Assembly (NCBI GenBank): GCA_958451705.1 | Contig: CAUDRD010000024.1 | Coordinates: 1-12,193, forward strand | DNA length: 12,193 bases | Direction: 5' to 3' | Source: an uncultured Oscillospiraceae bacterium | Lineage (GTDB): Bacteria > Bacillota > Clostridia > Oscillospirales > Acutalibacteraceae | In this document: piece by piece, positions 1 through 6,719 of the stretch | Layout of the letters: every line of letters starts with the position of its first letter | How positions within the stretch are numbered: the stretch's first letter is position 1 | Program-made: the position numbers and the translations under genes | Notes under the pieces: model-generated | What the model saw: only the letters and a program-made list of their open reading frames with translations | What the model was told of the DNA's origin: nothing | Databases searched by the model: none

Positions 1-26
1 CTTCCATAAAGGAAGGCTTTTTTGTT
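1..26 (+). terminator. Intrinsic terminator of an upstream gene (possibly cut by the window edge)
   Basis: CTTCC (1-5) and GGAAG (11-15) form a 5-bp stem with an ATAAA loop. The stem is followed by GC and a run of six T and then G and four more T. The bases after GGAAG (GC) could pair with bases lying before the window, so the stem is probably longer than seen. It would end a plus-strand gene located left of the window. Confidence 0.65.
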
Positions 27-257
27 TTCTCTATTTTGATTTTTATAGATATATTGTCAAAATTACTCCGTATTAAAGGGCTTCTTAACTGGAGCAATTT
101 GAAATTTTTTTCATTATTCTACCGGTTCAAACCATAGGTGAGTATCAATACGACTGTGCAGTCGGCATTAGTTTATAAAAAGTTTATTAAAAATATACAA
201 AAAGTTTTCTATTTTTAACAAATTGAATAGTTTTTATTTTGATGTTATTACAATTGA

Positions 258-285
258 TTTGTATATTTTGATTAACTATTATAAT
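258..285 (+). promoter_or_regulatory. Putative sigma-A promoter of the surface protein gene
   Basis: A perfect -10 hexamer TATAAT lies at 280-285. The -35 is poor: TTTGTA (258-263, 16-bp spacer) or TTGTAT (259-264, 15-bp spacer). Transcription would start near 292, giving a leader of about 50 nt before the ATG at 343. The -10 is seen directly; the -35 choice is inference. Confidence 0.5.
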
Positions 286-294
286 GTAGCAAGC

Positions 295-316
295 GGTTGT
301 GCGAACCTTGCACACC
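295..316 (+). promoter_or_regulatory. Possible 5'-UTR hairpin
   Basis: GGTTGTGC (295-302) can pair with GCACACC (310-316) through one bulged T, with a 7-nt loop. It sits between the predicted transcription start and the ribosome binding site at 331, so it could stabilise the 5' end or modulate translation. There is no T-run, so it is not a terminator. Confidence 0.3.
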
Positions 317-342
317 GAAAAAAACAAATTGGAGGTAAAAAA

Positions 343-3300
343 ATGGCAAAAAGTAAAAAGCTGTTAAGCGTAATTCTTGCAATTGCTATAGTGTTTTCTG
401 CTTTGTCGGCAGCCCTCGTAGCTTTTGCGACAAGTCCTGCCGAAGTTGTTGAAAGAATAAACGCTTTTAACGGCACAGTAGGGAGAGGTGCTAAAGAAGA
501 AGACATTAAAGAGTTTGAATCTATTGCGGCAGAATATAAAGCTCTTACAGACTCACAGAAGGATGAGCTTGATATTGTAGCAACTGGAAAGCTTTTCAAG
601 CTTGCTTGGGACAGAGCCTATTATTTAAAGGGCTCCGGTGCCGAAACACCCCTTAGAGGTGAAGAGCTTTATCTTGCAGCTGATGAAATGCAGAAAGATT
701 ATTTGGGCAGAACAAAGCTTATGGAAGATGCTCAGAATTTCGCAAGAGAATTCTATGGTTATTCTTTTGAAGCTGCAGCCGGAGGTCGAGAGAGAAAACT
801 CACCGATATGACATATGTTCCGTATTGGTTTGACGGAAGTACCAAAGCTAGTGTGGCGGAGATTGCAAAGGTCTACGAAGATATGTGTGCAAAGTATGCC
901 GCGCTTGGCCAAGCAAAGAGATATCTTCCTATGATTTATGATTTTTACAGTTGCGGTTTTGCAAGGGATGCCTTGTATAACGTTGATGCTCATATTGGAA
1001 AGTTTTTCAGTTTGGAGCTTGCATATCAGCAGGCATATAAAAATGCCCCGGGTGTCGATTATCCAATTGCTCCTGTATCACCCAGCTATTATGATACTGA
1101 AAAATATCCTTTAGGCAAAGAGGATCCTCAGTATATTGCAGATAAGAAAGAGTACGATGAGGTTCTTAAACCTGCCTATAATAAGACACAGAAGGATTAC
1201 GACAGTGCCGTGAAGGAAAAAAATGCTGATTATCAGGCAGCTGCATGGGCACGTATTCTTGAGCTTGATTCCGGTTTGGTAAAGGCTTCATACGATCTTA
1301 CAAACAAGATGATAGCTGCACTTGAAGCTTATGGAAATGACAAGTCTGAGGGAAACGAAAAAGCAGTAGTCGATACATACACAGAATATGGCAATTTAGC
1401 TGCTACTGACAAAGCGTTTTTCGACAGTGTTTCTTTTAAGTACAATTACTATGACGGAACACAGAAGACATCCGCTAGCATTCTAAGGCTCGTTAAACCT
1501 GTCGTAGGCAAAGGTATGGCGGCGGCATTTGTTGCAGAGGTAAACAAGGCTACCGTTCCTTATACGCAGGATGAGCTTGATAAAGTGCTCATTGCGTGGA
1601 ATAAGGTTTTTAACGAGTCAAAATCGAGTATCCCTGCCGATGTTATGAACAAATTCAGAGCGATTATAAAAGGTGTTCCGGCTCCGGATATAAAGCCGGT
1701 TCTTCCCGATTGGACACGTCCGAATCTCAAATACCCATTGTTTACCAGCGACAGAAGTCTTGGATTCCTTGTAAAAGTTCTTGACGGAACATTCGGTCTT
1801 ATCTTTAAACAGCAGGGCTATGCAAATCTCAATGATTTGCTCACGAAAAAGGTTTATACAAACGCTACAGTAGCGTCAGCGGCGAAAGCTCTTTATCCCG
1901 CTTTCAATGACATGCTTAATAACGCAGGTGCCGGACTTGCTACTGCGCTTTTGAAGATTAAGCCAAATCAGCTTGCCGGTCTTCTTGTGGAAGACAAGTT
2001 TGCAACGGCTGCCGCTGCTTTCAAAGCCCTTGGTGGAAATATCAGTGATTGGGAAAAACTTGATATATCCACAATTACTAACGGTTACTTCGGCTTTAAC
2101 GATGGTGACAGGGACGGCTTTATAAATGCTCTTGCAGCAGTTCTCAGAGGTATTACCGTTCCTATTACAAGCACTCTTGAGGTTCAGTTTGCCAATGTTA
2201 TTGAGGAAAAGAACGGTTATCCCACCGGTGGATATAAACCAGGCCTTTATGATAATATTCTGCCTGTTCTCGAAGCTCTTGGTATAAAAAATCTTATGAC
2301 TTCCGAAGAATACAGTGCAGGTTACCTTGGCGCTGCCACACCGGGTGCAAAAGCAGATGCAGCAATTGTTCCTATTGTCAGCGCAGTATTTTCTCTTGTA
2401 GATGATATTTCAGCTAAGCCGGTTTCTGCTGTTGTGGAGATTCTTCCCAAAGTAGCACGACTTTTCTCAGATAACATTCTTAATAACCAACTTAAAAAGA
2501 TTCACAATAACCTTCCTTCGCTTGTGGGAATGTTTATAAAGCCCGATAAGCTCACTATAGATCCTTCTGTTATTATGGGCCTTGTAAATTCACTCGCCGG
2601 TAAAATCAAAGTTGGAAATACTACTCTCAGCCTCAAATTCTCAGATCCGGACTGGGCACTTCTCGCTTCAACAGCAAAACCTGTTATTGTCAAAAGTGTC
2701 AGCAGGTTTAATGCATACAGCGTGGGATTCGAGACAAACAAAGGCGATTCGTTCCTTGTAATTTTCCGTTATCTGTTTAATAATCTTACCGAACAGAGCA
2801 ATATGGCTTCAATTAAAGCAGCTATTAAAGCTGTTGTGAAAAATTTTGTTTTTTCCAATATTTTAGGTCAGGCAATGTCAACGGCTGAAGGAATAAATGC
2901 AGATGAAGCTCTTGAAATGGTACACAATGTTTTAGATATTCCTGAAATTCCGGAAGATCCTTCAACAGAAGTTCCTGCTACAGAAGATCCTTCAACAGAA
3001 GTTCCTGCTACAGAAGAGCCTTCAACAGAGGTTCCTGCTACAGAAGAGCCTTCAACAGAGGTTCCTGCTACAGAAGTTCCTTCAACAGAGGTTCCTGCTA
3101 CAGAAGATCCTTCAACAGAAGTTCCTGCTACAGAAGATCCTTCAACAGAGGCTCCTGTTACAGAAGATCCTTCAACAGAGGTTCCTGCTACAGAAGAACC
3201 CTCAACAGAAGTTCCTGCTACAGAAGAACCCTCAACAGAGGCTCCTGTTACAGAAGCTCCTTCAACAGAGGTTCCTGCTACAGAAGAGCCTTCAACAGAA

Positions 3301-3531
3301 GTTCCTGCTACAGAAGAGCCTTCAATGGAAGCCCCTGCTCAGAGAAAGCATTCAACTGATGTTCCTTCCACACAGGCTTCCTCAGTCGACAAAACAGCTG
3401 TGTCTGCATCTAATGCGGGAACTGCAAATACGCAGGCTCCTGCAAACGGAGATAACCTTATTTTAGGCGCTTTTGCTGCGATTGCTGTTATATCCGGCGC
3501 AGCTATTGTTATTACAAAAAAGAGAAAGTGA
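343..3531 (+). CDS. Secreted, C-terminally anchored surface protein with a Pro/Ser/Thr/Glu tandem-repeat stalk
   Basis: A 1062-aa protein of unknown function predicted to be exported and held at the cell surface. The ATG at 343 is chosen because GGAGGT (331-336) precedes it and because it begins a classic signal peptide: KSKK, a hydrophobic core (about residues 7-26) and a likely cleavage site after AFA (27-29). Residues 31-85 are helical with a YKALTDSQKDEL stretch, reminiscent of small helical modules in clostridial surface proteins. Residues 255-300 are charged and Tyr/Lys/Glu rich, possibly coiled coil. A long, Leu/Ala-rich, probably helical body runs to about 860. Residues 873-992 are 12 exact 10-aa repeats of the PSTEVPATED type, then two decayed units. 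The C-terminus has PANGD (1033-1037), a hydrophobic segment (1039-1057) and KKRK. This is the layout of a sortase signal, but the motif is degenerate (compare LPxTG or PxTGD), so it may act only as a membrane anchor. No catalytic motif was recognised. Adhesin or structural surface protein is an inference. Confidence 0.85.
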   Translation: MAKSKKLLSVILAIAIVFSALSAALVAFATSPAEVVERINAFNGTVGRGAKEEDIKEFESIAAEYKALTDSQKDELDIVATGKLFKLAWDRAYYLKGSGAETPLRGEELYLAADEMQKDYLGRTKLMEDAQNFAREFYGYSFEAAAGGRERKLTDMTYVPYWFDGSTKASVAEIAKVYEDMCAKYAALGQAKRYLPMIYDFYSCGFARDALYNVDAHIGKFFSLELAYQQAYKNAPGVDYPIAPVSPSYYDTEKYPLGKEDPQYIADKKEYDEVLKPAYNKTQKDYDSAVKEKNADYQAAAWARILELDSGLVKASYDLTNKMIAALEAYGNDKSEGNEKAVVDTYTEYGNLAATDKAFFDSVSFKYNYYDGTQKTSASILRLVKPVVGKGMAAAFVAEVNKATVPYTQDELDKVLIAWNKVFNESKSSIPADVMNKFRAIIKGVPAPDIKPVLPDWTRPNLKYPLFTSDRSLGFLVKVLDGTFGLIFKQQGYANLNDLLTKKVYTNATVASAAKALYPAFNDMLNNAGAGLATALLKIKPNQLAGLLVEDKFATAAAAFKALGGNISDWEKLDISTITNGYFGFNDGDRDGFINALAAVLRGITVPITSTLEVQFANVIEEKNGYPTGGYKPGLYDNILPVLEALGIKNLMTSEEYSAGYLGAATPGAKADAAIVPIVSAVFSLVDDISAKPVSAVVEILPKVARLFSDNILNNQLKKIHNNLPSLVGMFIKPDKLTIDPSVIMGLVNSLAGKIKVGNTTLSLKFSDPDWALLASTAKPVIVKSVSRFNAYSVGFETNKGDSFLVIFRYLFNNLTEQSNMASIKAAIKAVVKNFVFSNILGQAMSTAEGINADEALEMVHNVLDIPEIPEDPSTEVPATEDPSTEVPATEEPSTEVPATEEPSTEVPATEVPSTEVPATEDPSTEVPATEDPSTEAPVTEDPSTEVPATEEPSTEVPATEEPSTEAPVTEAPSTEVPATEEPSTEVPATEEPSMEAPAQRKHSTDVPSTQASSVDKTAVSASNAGTANTQAPANGDNLILGAFAAIAVISGAAIVITKKRK
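2959..3378 (+). repeat. 30-bp coding tandem repeat, 12 exact-length units plus two decayed units
   Basis: Twelve consecutive 30-bp units (2959-3318) encode PSTE(V/A)P(A/V)TE(D/E/V/A). They differ only by single bases such as GAA/GAG, CCT/CCC, GTT/GCT and the last codon. A 13th unit (3319-3348) reads PSMEAPAQRK and a 14th (3349-3378) reads HSTDVPSTQA. Both keep the 30-bp register but have diverged. Units 7 and 10 share the linked change to STEAPVTE, and units 2-3 and 11-12 are near identical, as expected from unequal crossing over or slippage. The encoded region is acidic, Pro-rich and probably extended, a spacer between a surface domain and the anchor. Confidence 0.95.
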
Positions 3532-3571
3532 TTAAATAAACCGTCTTTCTTCATTTTACTTCTTTTTGGTA

Positions 3572-3612
3572 AACGAACACCCATCGTCTTAAAAAGGCGG
3601 TGGGTGTTTGTT
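3572..3612 (+). terminator. Strong hairpin, likely terminator of the surface protein gene
   Basis: Bases 3572-3588 pair with 3596-3612 over 17 continuous positions, including three G-U pairs, around a 7-nt TTAAAAA loop. It lies about 40 bases past the stop codon. In a minus-strand transcript the three G-U pairs become A-C mismatches, so the fold is best in plus-strand RNA. There is no proper T-run after the stem, only TTTGTT within and next to its end, so termination may be incomplete or the hairpin may mainly protect the 3' end. It could also partly serve the convergent GNAT gene. Confidence 0.6.
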
Positions 3613-3654
3613 ATGCTTTATAAATCAATTCAGAAAAATGCTAGCTATAAAGAT

Positions 3655-4221
3655 TTAAAATAAAGCTTGGGAGATAAATTCTTCCCTGAGCATGGAAAAG
3701 TAACAGCAGTCCTCATATCCCAAATAGGTTTTGTCACGGTTTCTCAGGCATCCGTCGAAGGTAAAGCCGGAACGCTGCAAAAGCTTATAGGAAGAAGTGT
3801 TGCTTTTTGCACAAAGAGCAGTGATGCTGTAATATCCCATGGTGTTAAATCCATATTCTAAAACGGCTGGAACCATTTCCGTACCATATCCGTTTTTCCA
3901 AAATTGTGAACCTAAGCAGTAGGAAAGAAAACCTATTTCTGCTTTTTTGTTTTCGGGATAAAGGTAGACTGTGCCTATTAGGGTATCGCTTTGGGATAAA
4001 AATATTCCCCAATAACACTCACAGGGATCTTTATAATATTCCTGCCAAAGGTTTAAATAATTTTTTGTTTCCTCAGGTGATTTATGTCTGTCCCATGACA
4101 TATATCTTGCAGCTTTTTCGTCGGAATAAACGTTTTCATATAGCTGTGAAAAATCTTCGACCTGTAGCTTTCGTAAATAGCACCGCTGTGTTTTAAGTGG
4201 CTGTGTGCCGCAAAAATTCAT
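3655..4221 (-). CDS. GNAT family N-acetyltransferase, RimJ/RimL type (Acetyltransf_3)
   Basis: A 188-aa protein that transfers an acetyl group from acetyl-CoA to an amine; the acceptor cannot be told from sequence. The start TLKTQR-like opening (here PLKTQRCYLRKLQVEDF, residues 8-24) is typical of the RimJ/RimL branch, whose members modify protein N-termini or small molecules. The acetyl-CoA binding loop is seen at 106-115 (QFWKNGYGTE, the Q/R-x-x-G-x-G/A element), preceded by an IGFLSYCLG strand. The following NTSSYKLLQRSGF (141-153) is the conserved N-x-x-S-x-K-L-L-x-x-x-G-F segment. The ATG is supported by an AGAGGAAA ribosome binding site just upstream on the minus strand. It lies 48 bases after the CCA-adding enzyme gene on the same strand, with no terminator seen between, so the two are probably co-transcribed. 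Full family length. Confidence 0.9.
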   Translation of the reverse strand: MNFCGTQPLKTQRCYLRKLQVEDFSQLYENVYSDEKAARYMSWDRHKSPEETKNYLNLWQEYYKDPCECYWGIFLSQSDTLIGTVYLYPENKKAEIGFLSYCLGSQFWKNGYGTEMVPAVLEYGFNTMGYYSITALCAKSNTSSYKLLQRSGFTFDGCLRNRDKTYLGYEDCCYFSMLREEFISQALF

Positions 4222-4269
4222 TGTGTTTCCTCTTTTCCTTTTATTTTTTATTACAAAAATAATTGGGGA

Positions 4270-5610
4270 TCAACAGTTCCTAAATCTTTCCGCAAATTTT
4301 ATAAGAGCATCCCTTTCGTTGTCGCATTTTCCGTCAATGACGCTTTCGAGAAGGCTTTGCAATATTTTTCCGATTTCTCTGCCCTCCGGGAAGCCCGCTT
4401 CAATCAAATCTCTTCCGTTTACACTGAGACTTTTGAGGCTGAAACAGCTGCTTTCCCTTTGAGCTTCTGCGGCTATTTTTTCGATTTTTTTAAAGTCTTC
4501 TCTGCGGCTGAGCACTATGGGGGACTGGGCTGCGTTGTCGGCATATTTTACCGCAATAAGTCTTTGAAAGCTATCTTTGCCCATTTTTCCCATTCTTCTG
4601 AGCACCGGCTTTTTCTCCGGCACTATTTCCACATCGTGAAGCTCTATAAGTTCCGTAACCTCTTTTATTGTCTTATTATCGTACCGTAATCGGCGGAGAA
4701 TTTTCTCTGTGGTTTCTGCGCTTTTTTTGGCGTGACCATAAAAATGACCCTGGTTATCTTCTCCCATAAAGAAGCAGGCTGGCTTTTCAATGTCGTGAAA
4801 GAGCATTGTAAGGCGCAGTATTAGGTCGGGAGGAGCGGCTTCGGCGGCTTTTACGCTGTGTTCCCAAACGTCGTATATGTGATGTATATTTCTTTGATCA
4901 AAGCCGACACAGGGGCGTATCTCAGGGACAAACACTTCGATTATATCGGTGAAATTTAAAAGTACCCACGAAAAATTTTCTCCACAGATGAGCTTTGAAA
5001 ATTCAGCGTTTATGCGTTCAGGAGCTATATCACGCAAAAGCTCCTTGTTTTTTCTGAGACTTTCTTGAAGCTGAGGGTCGATTTTAAATCCAAGGACCGA
5101 GGCGAAGCGAAGAGCACGCATGATTCTTAAAGCGTCTTCGCTGAGCCTTTTATCCGGGTCGCCTATGGCTTTTATGACTTTTCTTTTAATGTCGTCTATG
5201 CCGCCGAAAGTATCTTTGACGTTTCCCTCACAGTCCGCTACAATGGCGTTTATGGTAAAGTCACGGCGTTTTAGATCATCTTCAAGGCTTGCGGTGAAAA
5301 AGACCCCATCCGGTCTGCGGCGGTCCGTATACTTTCCATCTATTCTGAAAGTGGTTACTTCAAAGGGTTCGTGGTCTTTAAGTACCGTAACGGTGCCGTG
5401 TTTTATTCCTGTTTTTATGACCTTGCAGCCCAAAGCTTCAAAAATCTCTACGGTTTTTTCAGGAAGGGCAGAAGTGGTTATATCCCAGTCAAAGGGTTCT
5501 TTTCCCATTATGGAATCTCTGACGCATCCGCCTACTGCATAGCTTTCGAAGCCGTGATTTTTGAGAGTGACGAGTATATATTTAACTTTTTCTGGAACGG
5601 TTATATTCAT
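4270..5610 (-). CDS. cca: CCA tRNA nucleotidyltransferase (class II, poly(A) polymerase family, with HD domain)
   Basis: A 446-aa enzyme that adds or repairs the 3'-CCA end of tRNAs from CTP and ATP in the cytoplasm. The nucleotidyltransferase head shows GGCVRD (27-32) and the metal-binding DWD (41-43). RRDFTINAI is at 115-123, the nucleotide-recognition helix EDALRIMRALRFAS at 158-171 and ERINAEFSKL at 198-207. A C-terminal HD domain follows, with H251, H272-D273 and H289/H293 in GHFYGH. The HD motif reads FHDIEKP, where many relatives have a Gly in place of the Glu. The length matches HD-containing clostridial versions. The start is supported by AGAGG about 8 bases upstream. Class II family members include CC-adding and A-adding enzymes and poly(A) polymerases. 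With no second copy in view, full CCA addition is the simplest reading, not proven. It is divergent from the DUF896 operon and leads a transcript with the GNAT gene. Confidence 0.93.
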   Translation of the reverse strand: MNITVPEKVKYILVTLKNHGFESYAVGGCVRDSIMGKEPFDWDITTSALPEKTVEIFEALGCKVIKTGIKHGTVTVLKDHEPFEVTTFRIDGKYTDRRRPDGVFFTASLEDDLKRRDFTINAIVADCEGNVKDTFGGIDDIKRKVIKAIGDPDKRLSEDALRIMRALRFASVLGFKIDPQLQESLRKNKELLRDIAPERINAEFSKLICGENFSWVLLNFTDIIEVFVPEIRPCVGFDQRNIHHIYDVWEHSVKAAEAAPPDLILRLTMLFHDIEKPACFFMGEDNQGHFYGHAKKSAETTEKILRRLRYDNKTIKEVTELIELHDVEIVPEKKPVLRRMGKMGKDSFQRLIAVKYADNAAQSPIVLSRREDFKKIEKIAAEAQRESSCFSLKSLSVNGRDLIEAGFPEGREIGKILQSLLESVIDGKCDNERDALIKFAERFRNC

Positions 5611-5672
5611 TTTAAAACCTCTTTTTCTTTGGTGATTTTAAGGTAACATAAAATACACTTAAATACAACCTC

Positions 5673-5702
5673 TTGAAGAAATACCGGTATATGTGATAAA
5701 CT
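5673..5702 (+). promoter_or_regulatory. Promoter of the DUF896-DUF1653-pyrophosphatase operon, with palindrome in the spacer
   Basis: TTGAAG (5673-5678) and TAAACT (5697-5702) lie 18 bp apart, and TG precedes the -10 in extended form (TGATAAACT). The spacer contains a perfect 10-bp palindrome, ATACCGGTAT (5681-5690), which could be an operator. Transcription would start near 5709, past the in-frame ATG at 5707, which favours the downstream start at 5749. Confidence 0.55.
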
Positions 5703-5748
5703 AATTATGAAGCTAGAGGGAGATATTCCCGTCACGAAAGGAAACAAA

Positions 5749-5973
5749 ATGGAGCAGAAAAAAATTGACAGAATAAGCGAGCTTACACGAATTTCGAGAG
5801 AGCGTGAGCTTACTCCTGAAGAACAGCAGGAGAGAGCGATTCTCAGAGGAGAATATATTGCCGCTTTTAAGCAGAGCCTAGTTTCGAGTCTCGATAACAC
5901 CTATATTGTTGACGAAAAGGGAAACAAGCGCAAAGTGGAGAGAAAGGCAAGAAAGAAAAATGGAGCAAATTAA
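5749..5973 (+). CDS. DUF896 family protein (YnzC/UPF0291 type)
   Basis: A 74-aa, highly charged cytoplasmic protein. It carries the DUF896 pattern: KIDRISELTRISRERELTPEE at the N-terminus (written here in part: residues 5-20), then an LRGEYIAAFKQSL segment and a terminal NTYIVDEKGN. The family is widespread in Firmicutes and small, mostly helical. Its molecular role is not settled, though some members are linked to the SOS-regulated yneA operon in Bacillus. The ATG at 5749 is preferred over the in-frame ATG at 5707 because AAAGGA (5737-5742) stands 6 bases before it and the family starts here. The C-terminus is an unusually basic tail, KRKVERKARKKNGAN. The gene overlaps the next one by 14 bases and leads the operon. 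Confidence 0.88.
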   Translation: MEQKKIDRISELTRISRERELTPEEQQERAILRGEYIAAFKQSLVSSLDNTYIVDEKGNKRKVERKARKKNGAN

Positions 5974-6178
5974 AAAAGGAATGTACCGTCACTTTAAGGG
6001 TAGAGAATACCGTGTTGTAGGCATTGCCCGTCACAGTGAGACCCTTGAGGAGATGGTTGTATATGAAGCTCTCTACGGCGAGGGCGGATTATGGGTGCGT
6101 CCGGCATCTATGTGGAACGAAGAAATAGAGCGGGACGGCAAAAAATTTAAGCGATTTGAATTTATTGGGGAGGAATAA
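5960..6178 (+). CDS. DUF1653 family protein
   Basis: A 72-aa cytoplasmic protein. Nearly the whole length matches the DUF1653 pattern: GMYRHFKGREYRVVGIARHS (7-26) followed by a run containing ETLEEMVVYEALYG and GGLWVRPASMW. The fold is expected to be a small beta-barrel; no biochemical function is known to me. The ATG at 5960 gives the usual family N-terminus (MEQIKKGMYRHFKG). An in-frame ATG at 5906 would add 18 basic residues with no family match. The start lies inside the last 14 bases of the DUF896 gene and has no close Shine-Dalgarno (the nearest is AAAGG at 5943-5947), which suggests translational coupling. Its own stop is within the ribosome binding region of the pyrophosphatase gene. 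Confidence 0.9.
   Translation: MEQIKKGMYRHFKGREYRVVGIARHSETLEEMVVYEALYGEGGLWVRPASMWNEEIERDGKKFKRFEFIGEE
6167..6174 (+). promoter_or_regulatory. Ribosome binding site of the pyrophosphatase gene, inside the DUF1653 3' end
   Basis: GGGGAGGA stands 8 bases before the ATG at 6183 and overlaps the last codons of the DUF1653 gene (stop 6176-6178). It decides the pyrophosphatase start, ruling out the in-frame ATG at 6156, and ties the two genes into one operon. Confidence 0.8.
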
Positions 6179-6182
6179 TAAA

Positions 6183-6716
6183 ATGAGCAACATTTGGCAC
6201 GACATAAGCCCTAAAAGGATTTCACCGGAGGATTTTATTTCGGTAATTGAAATTCCGAAGGGCAGCAAGAAAAAGTATGAGCTTGATAAGGAGACCGGCC
6301 TTATTATTCTTGACCGTATTCTTTATACTTCTACCCACTATCCGGCAAACTACGGCTTTATACCGAGAACCTTGGGCGATGACGGAGACCCCTTGGACGT
6401 TTTGCTCCTTTGCTCCGAAACTCTTGAGCCTCTTACTCTTGTAAGATGCTATCCCATAGGTTTAATAAAGATGCTTGACGGCGGCAGAAGTGACGAAAAA
6501 ATTATCGCAATACCCTATAACGACCCTACTTACAACCAGTACAACGAGATTTCAGAACTGCCGAAACATATTTTTGACGAGATGTGCCACTTCTTTACAG
6601 TCTATAAAGCCCTTGAGGGCAAGGAGACCGTTGTAGATGAAACCGGCGGAAGAGAAGAGGCATTGCAGGTAATTTCCGGCGCAATCGAAAATTACGTTGA
6701 GGAATACTGTAAGTAA
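6183..6716 (+). CDS. ppa: Inorganic pyrophosphatase, soluble family I
   Basis: A 177-aa enzyme that hydrolyses pyrophosphate to two phosphates in the cytoplasm with Mg2+, pulling biosynthetic reactions forward. The family signature D-x-D-P-x-D is at 67-72 (DGDPLD). Other family I landmarks are EIPKGSKKKYELD (23-35), R45, HYPANYGFIPRT (52-63), a DEKIIAIPYNDP segment and a C-terminal helical region with HFFTVYKALEGKE. The length equals the usual bacterial form. The start at 6183 follows a perfect GGGGAGGA. It is the last gene of the DUF896-DUF1653 operon and is followed by a hairpin at 6747-6775. Many clostridia use membrane pyrophosphatases or family II enzymes instead, so a family I enzyme is worth recording. 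Confidence 0.95.
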   Translation: MSNIWHDISPKRISPEDFISVIEIPKGSKKKYELDKETGLIILDRILYTSTHYPANYGFIPRTLGDDGDPLDVLLLCSETLEPLTLVRCYPIGLIKMLDGGRSDEKIIAIPYNDPTYNQYNEISELPKHIFDEMCHFFTVYKALEGKETVVDETGGREEALQVISGAIENYVEEYCK

Positions 6717-6719
6717 TAA

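Larger units (their letters stand above)
27..342. other. AT-rich leader/intergenic region before the surface protein gene
   Basis: About 315 bases with no supported gene. An open frame reaches back to an ATG at 223, but it lacks a ribosome binding site there, so this part is read as untranslated. It contains a short perfect inverted repeat, CGACTG-TG-CAGTCG (151-164), a likely promoter (about 258-285) and a possible 5'-UTR hairpin (295-316). Nothing here matches a riboswitch class that I recognise. Confidence 0.5.

Noticed and set aside
122..135. GGTTCAAACC, resembling the T-arm of a tRNA
   Set aside because: No acceptor, D or anticodon stems can be drawn around it and the T-stem is too short; it is a chance match.
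223..342. ATG at 223 as the start of the surface protein (40 extra residues)
   Set aside because: There is no ribosome binding site before it, the -10 TATAAT lies inside the extension, and GGAGGT plus a canonical signal peptide mark the ATG at 343.
2959..3318. 30-bp direct repeats as a CRISPR array
   Set aside because: The units are contiguous with no unique spacers, have codon-scale synonymous variation and lie in frame within a long gene; this is a coding stalk.
3616..3652. Inverted repeat CTTTATA / TATAAAG as a terminator for the GNAT gene
   Set aside because: Only 7 A+T-rich base pairs with a 23-base loop and no T-run; it would not be stable.
5611..5672. Minus-strand promoter for cca
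   Set aside because: A TTGTAT-like -35 can be found but no convincing -10 at the right spacing, so no feature was called although a promoter must lie here.
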